This document shows, one piece after another, positions 1 through 5,700 of a stretch of DNA of 10,138 nt. The translations under genes and the position numbers were made by a program. The notes beneath the pieces are model-generated. The model saw only the letters and a program-made list of their open reading frames with translations, was not told the origin of the DNA and made no database searches. Numbering within the stretch: the stretch's first letter is position 1; every line of letters begins with the position of its first letter. The stretch comes from Parvibaculum sp049303435 (GTDB taxonomy: Bacteria; Pseudomonadota; Alphaproteobacteria; Parvibaculales; Parvibaculaceae), in NCBI GenBank assembly GCA_049303435.1, contig JBAQNC010000108.1, positions 1 to 10,138 of the forward strand, read 5' to 3'.

Positions 1-481
1 CCTTGCGCGCATGTTTGATCGGGCACCAATAGGCCTCCGTGCGGCCCGCGATCTCATGCACATAGGCGAGGAGCCCGTTGGCGTATGAACAATAGGCGCA
101 GTTGAGCTTTTCCAGCGCATTGAGATAGGCAAGGTGGTTGCGGTCGAAGATGAGGTAGTCGGCGCGCTTCACCTTTTCGATGCCGTAGGCTGGAAAGCAC
201 ACCGCCTGATAGGCGCTCACGAAAATATCGAGCAGCGCCAGCGGCAGGATCAGCGAATAGATGAACGGCGCTGTCAGCACGACCATCGGTCGTGCGCCCA
301 TGATGTATTTCGACAGCCGTACCTGCATTTCGCGGTGGCGGCGCAGCATTTCTTCTTCAAAGACCGCGCGGCCATGTTCGAGAGTGAAATGAAGTCCGGC
401 GCTTTGTTTGGCAAATTCCGCCTGAAGTTCTTTTTCAAGCCCTTCAATGCGCGTCAGCAATTCGTCTATCTTCGCGCTCAT
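1..481 (-). CDS. Conserved membrane protein with CxxC...CPIKH motif (partial, cut by left edge)
   Basis: The reading frame starts at ATG 481 and stays open to the left edge, giving 160 residues with the C-terminus missing. A purine-rich AAGAAGG (minus strand, 497-491) lies 9 bases before the ATG and supports this start. Residues 1-60 are charged and helical with heptad-like spacing (KIDELLTRIEGLEKELQ), probably a short coiled coil. Residues about 66-95 are hydrophobic and form one or two membrane segments. The cytoplasmic or periplasmic tail has C128-A-Y-C131 followed by C153-P-I-K-H157, which could bind a metal. I recognise it as resembling conserved alphaproteobacterial hypothetical proteins ending in a YCSYANGL...EIAxRTExYWCPIKHA segment, but know of no assigned function. 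It follows the pentapeptide-repeat gene on the same strand with a 77-base gap, so co-transcription is possible. Confidence 0.8.
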   Translation of the reverse strand, partial: MSAKIDELLTRIEGLEKELQAEFAKQSAGLHFTLEHGRAVFEEEMLRRHREMQVRLSKYIMGARPMVVLTAPFIYSLILPLALLDIFVSAYQAVCFPAYGIEKVKRADYLIFDRNHLAYLNALEKLNCAYCSYANGLLAYVHEIAGRTEAYWCPIKHARK

Positions 482-558
482 GGGGCCCCGCCTTCTTGTT
501 ATCGGTTTGTGGGCTGAGTATTGCAGGTCGTTGGCAGAAAGTCGCTTTTATCCCGAAT

Positions 559-1428
559 CTATTTGGGCGTGTCTTTCGGGCACATGGGAATGTGCAACCC
601 CTCAGGCAGTTTCGTCTTCTCGTCGCCGCAGGCGAGCGCCAGTTGCGTGTTGGTCAGGCCCCAGGCGCGGGTGAAGTCGGCGCCTGACAGGTCCGCGCCG
701 CGAAAATCGACTTTCTGCAGATAGGCGAAGCGGAAGATCGCGTGGCGCGCGTCGGCGTCGCGAAAGGTGAGCCCGTCCACGAATTCGATGACGCGGAAAT
801 TCGCGCCCACGAGTTTTGCCCCGGTGAAATCGGCATTGGTGACAAGCGCCGCATCGAGCCGCGCATAGGAGAGGTCCGCGCCCTTGAGGTTCGCGCCGCG
901 CAGGTCGACGCCCGCCGCGTTCGCGCCGCGCAGGTCCGCGCCTTCGAGGTTCGCGTATGAAAGCAACGTGCCGGTCAGTTCCGCGCCGACAAGCTTGGCT
1001 TTGCGCAAATCCGCATGTTGCAGGCTGGCGAGCCGCAGATAGGAGCCGGTGAAATTCGTGCCCGCCAGTGTGCAATTGCGGCAGGTGAGCAATGTCTTGA
1101 AGGCGTCTGCTTTCAGCGAATTGACGAGCTTGGCGTCGACGGGCGGCAGTTCTTCCTCCGCCTCTTTCAGCGCTTCGCCAATGGCTTCGGCGGGTTGAGG
1201 CGGCGCGGGCACCAGTTCCGCTTCAATGGCGGGCAGCGGCGGGCGCGGGTTTTTCCAGGCGGGTGGCGGCTCGGCAAAGCGATAGGCGCCAAAAAGCCCG
1301 AGCAGAATGTGAAAGCAGGCCGCCAGAATGATTGTCGTCACAAAGGCGTCGAGGCCCGCCTCGGTTACTTCCGGCAGAGCTATCGGCTCGGGGGCGTGAT
1401 CGGGGATGGCAAGCGACATGGATGGCAT
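559..1428 (-). CDS. Membrane-anchored pentapeptide-repeat protein
   Basis: This is a 289-residue protein. Residues about 26-48 form one membrane segment, followed by a proline-rich linker (about 53-80, with PPPAWKNPRPPLP) and an acidic helix (about 82-95). From about 119 to 256 run tandem pentapeptides of the A(D/N)LxG type (for example ADLRG, ANLKG, ADFTG, ADLSG), which fold as a right-handed quadrilateral beta-helix. The tail GLTNTQLALACG...LPEGLHIPMCP resembles tails I associate with alphaproteobacterial pentapeptide proteins. A single anchor plus proline-rich linker suggests the repeats project into the periplasm. C116/C119 and C267/C283 could then form disulfides. The partner is unknown; gyrase mimicry, as in Qnr/MfpA, is unlikely for an exported domain. 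Start choice between ATG 1428 and ATG 1419 is open because neither has a good Shine-Dalgarno sequence. Confidence 0.85.
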   Translation of the reverse strand: MPSMSLAIPDHAPEPIALPEVTEAGLDAFVTTIILAACFHILLGLFGAYRFAEPPPAWKNPRPPLPAIEAELVPAPPQPAEAIGEALKEAEEELPPVDAKLVNSLKADAFKTLLTCRNCTLAGTNFTGSYLRLASLQHADLRKAKLVGAELTGTLLSYANLEGADLRGANAAGVDLRGANLKGADLSYARLDAALVTNADFTGAKLVGANFRVIEFVDGLTFRDADARHAIFRFAYLQKVDFRGADLSGADFTRAWGLTNTQLALACGDEKTKLPEGLHIPMCPKDTPK

Positions 1429-1617
1429 TCGGCCAATTCAGCGGTGTTTTGGGAGACAAGGGTCCGGGAACTCTGGTCTATCGGCTTTTCGGGGTCATAT
1501 CTACTTTCCTTCGACGCCCCAATCGGATAGACAATGCCAAAGCTCTCAGGGTCAAGGCCCGTGGGGGCTTTTGGCTTGTTTGGGCCGCTGTGCGGTCATC
1601 CTTAAGGCATTGAAATC
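1429..1617. promoter_or_regulatory. Divergent intergenic spacer between the pentapeptide gene and purA
   Basis: Promoters for the minus-strand pentapeptide gene and for purA would be expected in this 189-base spacer because the genes diverge. I could not pick out convincing -35/-10 boxes for either. A G/C-rich imperfect hairpin (arms AAGGCCC and GGGGCTT at 1554-1570, one mismatch, loop GTG) is followed by TTTTGG. It could be a weak attenuator in the purA leader, but this is inference only. Confidence 0.3.
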
Positions 1618-2910
1618 ATGGCGAATGTAGCGGTTGTCGGCTCTCAATGGGGCGACGAAGGCAAGGGCAAGATTGTGGACTGGCTGTCGGAGCGCGCCGA
1701 TGTGGTGGTGCGTTTTCAGGGCGGGCACAATGCGGGCCATACGCTCGTCATCGATGGGGTCACCTACAAGCTCTCGCTGCTGCCGTCGGGCATCGTGCGT
1801 CCCGGCAAGCGCTCCATGCTCGGCAATGGCGTGGTGCTCGATCCCTGGGCCTTCGTGAAAGAGGTCGAGGCGATTGCGTCCAAGGGCGTGAATGTCACGC
1901 CGGACAATCTCTGCATCGCCGAAAACGCCTGCCTCATCCTTCCCGTTCACCGCGAACTCGACGAGATGCGCGAAAGCGCCAATTCGGGCGTCAAGATCGG
2001 TACCACCAAGCGCGGCATCGGCCCGGCTTATGAAGACAAGGCGGGCCGTCGCGCCATTCGCGTCATCGATCTGGCCGATCCCGACACGCTCGCCGTCAAG
2101 GTCGAGGGCCTGCTGGCGCATCACAATGCGCTGCGTCGCGGCAATGGCCTCGAAGAATTCGAAGTCGCGCCGCTTGTCGAGATGCTCAAGGAGATCGCGC
2201 CACGCATTCTTCCTTTCGCCGCGCCGGTCTGGCGTCTGCTGGACGAAGCCAAGCGTCAGGGCGAGCGTATTCTTTTCGAAGGCGCTCAAGGCACCATGCT
2301 CGATATCGATCACGGCACTTTTCCCTTCGTTACTTCGTCCAACACCGTGGCGGGACAGGCGGCGGCTGGGTCCGGCGTCGGCCCTGCGGCCATCGGTTAT
2401 GTGCTCGGCATCACCAAGGCCTATACGACGCGCGTCGGCGAAGGCCCGTTCCCGACCGAACTCACCGATGAGGTCGGTCAGCGGCTCGGCGAGCGCGGTC
2501 ATGAGTTTGGCACCGTCACGGGCCGCAAGCGCCGCTGCGGCTGGTTCGACGCCGTCATGGTGCGTCAGGCGATCAAGACCGGCGGCATCACCGGCATTGC
2601 GCTCACCAAGCTCGATGTGCTCGACGGTTTCGATGAGTTGAAGGTCTGCGTCGCCTATGAAGTCGATGGCAAGCGGGTCGATCATTTCCCGGCGGGCATG
2701 GATGCGCAGCGCAAGGTGACGCCTATCTATGAAACGCTGGAAGGCTGGTCCGACAGCACGCAAGGCGCGCGTTCCTGGGCGCAGCTTCCAGCCGCCGCCG
2801 TCAAATATGTGCGCTATCTGGAAGAGCTGATCGAAGCGCCCGTCGCGCTTCTGTCCACCTCGCCCGACCGCGAAGACACGATCCTGATGACCGATCCTTT
2901 CGAGGATTGA
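1618..2910 (+). CDS. purA: Adenylosuccinate synthetase
   Basis: This enzyme catalyses the GTP-dependent condensation of IMP with aspartate to adenylosuccinate, the first committed step from IMP to AMP, in the cytoplasm. The 430-residue length is normal for the bacterial family. Residues 8-18 are the nucleotide-binding GSQWGDEGKGK loop with catalytic D13, and GGHNAGHT at 35-42 carries catalytic H41. The IMP-binding TTKRGIGPAYEDK segment, the FEGAQGTMLDIDHGT segment, GWFD, and the guanine-recognising TKLDVLD follow in the expected order. All key residues look intact. ATG 1618 is the family start; the upstream AAGG (1604-1607) is a weak and distant Shine-Dalgarno sequence. The protease gene follows after two bases, implying a shared transcript. 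Confidence 0.99.
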   Translation: MANVAVVGSQWGDEGKGKIVDWLSERADVVVRFQGGHNAGHTLVIDGVTYKLSLLPSGIVRPGKRSMLGNGVVLDPWAFVKEVEAIASKGVNVTPDNLCIAENACLILPVHRELDEMRESANSGVKIGTTKRGIGPAYEDKAGRRAIRVIDLADPDTLAVKVEGLLAHHNALRRGNGLEEFEVAPLVEMLKEIAPRILPFAAPVWRLLDEAKRQGERILFEGAQGTMLDIDHGTFPFVTSSNTVAGQAAAGSGVGPAAIGYVLGITKAYTTRVGEGPFPTELTDEVGQRLGERGHEFGTVTGRKRRCGWFDAVMVRQAIKTGGITGIALTKLDVLDGFDELKVCVAYEVDGKRVDHFPAGMDAQRKVTPIYETLEGWSDSTQGARSWAQLPAAAVKYVRYLEELIEAPVALLSTSPDREDTILMTDPFED

Positions 2911-2912
2911 GC

Positions 2913-3689
2913 ATGAGCGAAACAGAGCCGCTATCCGAGACAGTGCCTGAAGGCGCGCCCGAGGATAGCGGCTTTCTGTTGCGTGACGCCGTCTGGTTGC
3001 TCGTGGCCTATATCGGCGCGCAGATTCTCGTCGTCGCCATCTATATGCTTGTCGACACGCTTTTGCGCCAGGGGCAGGGCAGTCCGCTGACTGCCACAAG
3101 CGACGGCGTGAACCGTCTTGTCGTGGTTGGCGGGCTGGGAACCTCTGTCGTGGTGTTGTTCCTGTTGCGCTGGATTGCGCGTCACCGCCATGCGGGGCTT
3201 GCCGCTTTCGGTCTCGTCTGGCCGCGCGCCAGATGGATGGGCGTCGCCGTTCTCGCCTTCGTGGCGTTTCAGATTGTCATTCGCGGTCTGACGCTTCTCG
3301 CGGGCGACAATGTCGCCAGTCAGAGCCTGCTCACCATGAATGGCCTCGTGTCGGGCGAGGCAGCGTGGAATATCGTCTCCGCCGTGCTGATCGTTTTGAT
3401 CCTGCCGGTGATCGAGGAACTTCTTTTTCGCGTCGTGCTGTTTCGCGCGCTGGCGCGTCACATGCCGCCAATGCTTGCCGCCGGGCTCGCCGTCGTCGTG
3501 TTCGGCGCGGTGCATGTCCAATATGTCTTTGCGGGCGGTCTGGTCGGCGTGTTGATGACCTTCGAGATAGTGCTGCTCGGCGCGGTCCTCATGTGGCTCT
3601 ATCTCAGGAGCGGATCGATCCTGCCTTCGATCTTCTTTCATGTGGCGAATAATGCTCTCGCCTTTCTGGCGCTCCTGTTCGTCAGCTAG
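2913..3689 (+). CDS. CPBP-family (CAAX/Abi-type) intramembrane metalloprotease
   Basis: This is a 258-residue multi-pass membrane protein. After a short acidic N-terminus (about 1-22) come hydrophobic segments at roughly 26-46, 67-88, 108-130, 155-170, 185-205, 207-232 and 236-256. The conserved motifs of the CPBP/Rce1-like glutamic protease family are present: EELLFR (E168, E169, R173), FxxxH (F197, H201) and HVANN (H243, N246/N247). The active site therefore appears complete. Known members process prenylated proteins (eukaryotic Rce1) or confer bacteriocin self-immunity; the substrate here cannot be inferred. ATG 2913 is preferred over the in-frame TTG at 2907 because GAGG (2902-2905) sits seven bases before it. 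That ribosome binding site lies inside the last codons of purA, so translation is probably coupled. Confidence 0.93.
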   Translation: MSETEPLSETVPEGAPEDSGFLLRDAVWLLVAYIGAQILVVAIYMLVDTLLRQGQGSPLTATSDGVNRLVVVGGLGTSVVVLFLLRWIARHRHAGLAAFGLVWPRARWMGVAVLAFVAFQIVIRGLTLLAGDNVASQSLLTMNGLVSGEAAWNIVSAVLIVLILPVIEELLFRVVLFRALARHMPPMLAAGLAVVVFGAVHVQYVFAGGLVGVLMTFEIVLLGAVLMWLYLRSGSILPSIFFHVANNALAFLALLFVS

Positions 3690-3693
3690 AAAA

Positions 3694-3733
3694 ACAAAAT
3701 GCCGCGACGGTCCCCCCGTCGCGGCCTTTCATT
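3694..3733. terminator. Bidirectional intrinsic terminator
   Basis: A perfect 10-bp hairpin has arms GCCGCGACGG (3701-3710) and CCGTCGCGGC (3716-3725) and loop TCCCC. On the plus strand it is followed by CTTTCATTT. On the minus strand the stem is followed by ATTTTGTTTTT. It lies between the convergent protease and MAPEG genes, so it can end both transcripts; the minus-strand T-tract is the stronger one. Confidence 0.92.
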
Positions 3734-3751
3734 TGTCCGGATGTAGCGTGA

Positions 3752-4183
3752 TTACATCACGGCAGGGGCGGCGACGATCAGCGCGCCCGATGTGCAGACG
3801 GCATAGGCGAGGATGATCGTGCCGACCAGGGCAACGGTCCAGACCAGTGTGCGGATGCCGATGAATGTCCAGCCAAGAAGATAGACGATGGCATGCGCCA
3901 CGCGACCGGCAAGGAAAAGCTGGGCGGCAAGTACGGTGAGGCTCGAATGGATGCCCGCCATATGCGCCGGAATGGCGATGGCGGAGAATATGACAAGCTG
4001 TTCAAGCAGGTTCATATAGGCGCGTTTGGCGCGGCCCTTGAAGCCGTCGCCCGATGGCGTGTCGCCGCGGTTGCCGACGCCCCATTCCATGCCCATGGCG
4101 CTGACATTGGCGGCGGCGGAAATAGTGATCAGGATCAGCAGCAAGATGCCGCTATAGACGATGGCGCTCAGTTCGACTGTCAT
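3752..4183 (-). CDS. MAPEG-family membrane protein
   Basis: This 143-residue protein has four hydrophobic segments (roughly 4-27, 58-77, 80-102 and 107-134) and the length usual for MAPEG (membrane-associated proteins in eicosanoid and glutathione metabolism). The signature-like RAKRAYMNLLEQ at about 51-62 matches the family's RAxxNxxE motif, which in characterised members helps bind glutathione at the membrane face. Bacterial MAPEG proteins are mostly uncharacterised, so glutathione transferase or peroxidase activity is only possible. The frame extends upstream to an ATG at 4234, but ATG 4183 is chosen. It has GGGG eight bases upstream and starts just before the first membrane segment, while the upstream extension is charged and unlike the family. 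Confidence 0.9.
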   Translation of the reverse strand: MTVELSAIVYSGILLLILITISAAANVSAMGMEWGVGNRGDTPSGDGFKGRAKRAYMNLLEQLVIFSAIAIPAHMAGIHSSLTVLAAQLFLAGRVAHAIVYLLGWTFIGIRTLVWTVALVGTIILAYAVCTSGALIVAAPAVM

Positions 4184-4203
4184 GGCGTTTTCCCCTTTTT
4201 TGT

Positions 4204-4225
4204 CGGGTCTCTCGAATCGGACCCG
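4204..4225 (-). other. Small hairpin in the MAPEG gene leader
   Basis: Six-base perfect arms CGGGTC (4204-4209) and GACCCG (4220-4225) enclose ten bases. On the minus strand the hairpin ends about 11 bases before the GGGG ribosome binding site and is followed by ACAAAAAAGG. It may shape the leader RNA, but this could be chance in GC-rich DNA. Confidence 0.3.
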
Positions 4226-4287
4226 GTGGCTCACACACTAGCCCGAATTGCGCTTCCCGGCATTATGGGATTGTTTTGCGACAGTTT

Positions 4288-5349
4288 TTAGCCAAGTAAA
4301 TCAAGGGCTTCGCGCATCAGCCGTGTTGTCTTTTCGCCTGCCGGTTCGGGCTTGGAGAGCGAAGCCGCCTGTCCAGACCAGAGCTGCATGAATTCCGCGC
4401 GGCCCGCCTTGCCGCTTGCCGCGATCAGCGGCGCGACCATGCCGCGCTGCGCGGGGAAGGGCGCGGCCTTGCCTTCAAGCTCGTGCAGACCTTGCGTGAA
4501 ATGATTGCGGATGGCGCGCGCCGGTCGGCCTGAAAAAAGTTTCGTCACCACCGTACCGTGGTCCGACACTTCGTCGAGCGCTTTCCTGTGGATTGCATGC
4601 GTCGCGCATTCCGGCGTCACCAGATAGGCCGTGCCGAGTTGTACCGCGTCCGCGCCCAGCATGAAGGCGGCCGCGATGCCGCGCGCGTCGCCGATGCCGC
4701 CCGCCGCGATCACGGGCACGCTCACGGCGTCCACCACCTGCGGCGCCAGCGCCATTGTGCCCACCGTGCCGAGATCGACATGATCGAGAAAGGTGCCGCG
4801 ATGGCCGCCCGCTTCGTGGCCTTGCGCCACGATGGCGTCGACGCCGCCGTGCTCCAGCGCGCGCGCCTCCGCCGCCGTCGTTGCGCAACCGAAGATGATG
4901 ATGCCTTTTTCCTTGATGGCGCTTATTGCGTCGGCATTGGGCAAGCCGAAATGAAAGCTCACGACTTTCGGCGCAAGCTCCAGCAGCAGCTTCAGCGCTT
5001 CTTCGTTGAAGGCAGGCGCAGGCGAGGCGGGTGCGGGCACGTCGCCCATTCCCATATCTTCGTAGAAGGGCGCCAGCGCGTCCCGCATCGGCGCGTCGTC
5101 GAAGCCGTCAAGTGTCGGCTCCTCATGCACGAAATAATTGAGGTTGAAGGGCTTGTTCGTCAGCGCCCGCGTTTTGGCGACAGCCTCGCGCAAGACCTCC
5201 GGCGTCATCATGGCGACGCCCAGCGAGCCAAGCCCGCCTGCATTGGCGACGGCAGCCGCCAGTTCCGGCGTCGCCGAGCCCGCCATGGGCGCCTGGATGA
5301 TCGGCAGGTCTATGCCGAGAAGTTCGGTGAGGCGTGTGGGGAAGGGCAT
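4288..5349 (-). CDS. Class I nitronate monooxygenase (FMN-dependent, 2-nitropropane dioxygenase family)
   Basis: This TIM-barrel FMN enzyme family oxidises alkyl nitronates such as propionate 3-nitronate to aldehydes or keto acids and nitrite, which detoxifies them. The protein is 353 residues, typical for the class. Class I motifs are seen in order: Q19-A-P-M...TPEL...NAGGLG at 19-41; the GHEAGGHRG segment at 177-185 with H183 at the expected catalytic-base position; and AAGGIGDARG (215-224) plus GADAVQLGTAYL (232-243) for FMN phosphate binding. GGAGG six bases upstream of ATG 5349 fixes the start. MAPEG lies downstream on the same strand after 104 bases, so they may or may not share a transcript. 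The physiological substrate is not evident. The family also includes quinone reductases and FabK-like enoyl reductases, but H183 and the class I motif favour nitronate monooxygenase. Confidence 0.95.
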   Translation of the reverse strand: MPFPTRLTELLGIDLPIIQAPMAGSATPELAAAVANAGGLGSLGVAMMTPEVLREAVAKTRALTNKPFNLNYFVHEEPTLDGFDDAPMRDALAPFYEDMGMGDVPAPASPAPAFNEEALKLLLELAPKVVSFHFGLPNADAISAIKEKGIIIFGCATTAAEARALEHGGVDAIVAQGHEAGGHRGTFLDHVDLGTVGTMALAPQVVDAVSVPVIAAGGIGDARGIAAAFMLGADAVQLGTAYLVTPECATHAIHRKALDEVSDHGTVVTKLFSGRPARAIRNHFTQGLHELEGKAAPFPAQRGMVAPLIAASGKAGRAEFMQLWSGQAASLSKPEPAGEKTTRLMREALDLLG

Positions 5350-5380
5350 GGGGGTTCCTCCAAACTTTTGGCGTCAAAGC

Positions 5381-5411
5381 TGGATGCCCCGGTCAAGCCG
5401 GGGCATGACGA
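5381..5411 (+). repeat. Palindromic intergenic repeat, copy 1
   Basis: The arms TGCCCCGG (5385-5392) and CCGGGGCA (5398-5405) are a perfect 8-bp inverted repeat around TCAAG. TGGAT lies on the left and TGACGA on the right. It belongs to the same repeat family as the copies at 5440, 7591 and 8783. It sits 32 bases upstream of the nitronate monooxygenase start. Confidence 0.9.
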
Positions 5412-5439
5412 TGAAATTGAAAATATCACAACCAATCTC

Positions 5440-5469
5440 CGTCATCGCCCGACTTGATCGGGCGATCCA
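5440..5469 (-). repeat. Palindromic intergenic repeat, copy 2 (inverted orientation)
   Basis: The arms TCGCCCGA and TCGGGCGA surround CTTGA, the reverse complement of the TCAAG loop in copy 1. Flanks CGTCA and TCCA match the family in reverse. It lies 28 bases from copy 1 and faces it, in the spacer between divergent nitronate monooxygenase and thiC genes. Confidence 0.9.
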
Positions 5470-5547
5470 TCTTTTCTTTCAGGTTGCGCCGAACTATTTT
5501 CTCTCAACCCTTTACCCCATCCCGAACAGGAGTCACACTGCCTGAAC

Positions 5548-5642
5548 TTCCGAGGGGGGCCGGCGCAACCGGCTGAGATGGGTCTGACGCTGATCCACCA
5601 CCCTTAGAACCTGATCCGGGTCATGCCGGCGAAGGGACGGGA
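5548..5642 (+). ncRNA. TPP (thiamine pyrophosphate) riboswitch, THI element
   Basis: Conserved THI-box parts are present. A short P1 can form from TTCC (5548-5551) and GGAA (5639-5642). A GGGGGG-rich entry is followed by a hairpin GCCGG-CGCAA-CCGGC (5559-5573). CTGAGA lies at 5573-5578, the pyrimidine-sensing core, with GGGT after it. ACCCTTAGAACCTGATCCGGGTCATGCCGGCGAAGGGA-type sequence (5599-5637) forms the pyrophosphate-sensing half. It lies 58 bases upstream of the thiC start, the classic location, and should repress thiC when TPP is plentiful. Confidence 0.97.
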
Positions 5643-5654
5643 AAAACCGCCATC

Positions 5655-5693
5655 CTCCGCTATTCCCGGATTTCCGAAGCATTTACGACGGAG
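5655..5693 (+). promoter_or_regulatory. Possible expression platform of the TPP riboswitch sequestering the thiC ribosome binding site
   Basis: CTCCG at 5655-5659 is complementary to CGGAG at 5689-5693, which is the likely thiC Shine-Dalgarno sequence (seven bases before ATG 5701). A competing partner TCCG at 5673-5676 can pair with CGGA. No terminator hairpin with a U-tract is seen between aptamer and start. Control at translation initiation is therefore the better guess. The pairing is short and inferred by eye. Confidence 0.4.
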
Positions 5694-5700
5694 ATCCACG

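Noticed and set aside
886..960. Direct DNA repeats (GTTCGCGCCGCGCAGGTC units)
   Set aside because: They are explained by the tandem pentapeptide codons of the minus-strand gene and are not a separate repeat element.
1552..3099. A 515-codon open frame antisense to purA and the start of the protease gene
   Set aside because: It is a by-product of high-GC codon use in the purA frame. Its translation is rich in Arg, His and Asp with no recognisable domain, while purA is unmistakable.
4558..5457. A 299-codon plus-strand frame opposite the nitronate monooxygenase gene
   Set aside because: The translation is Arg/His-rich and ends in the translated palindromic repeat (VKPGHD), a known source of spurious predictions.
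5623..5700. Upstream in-frame start for thiC at 5623
   Set aside because: It lies inside the TPP aptamer core. The start at 5701 has a ribosome binding site and fits the family.
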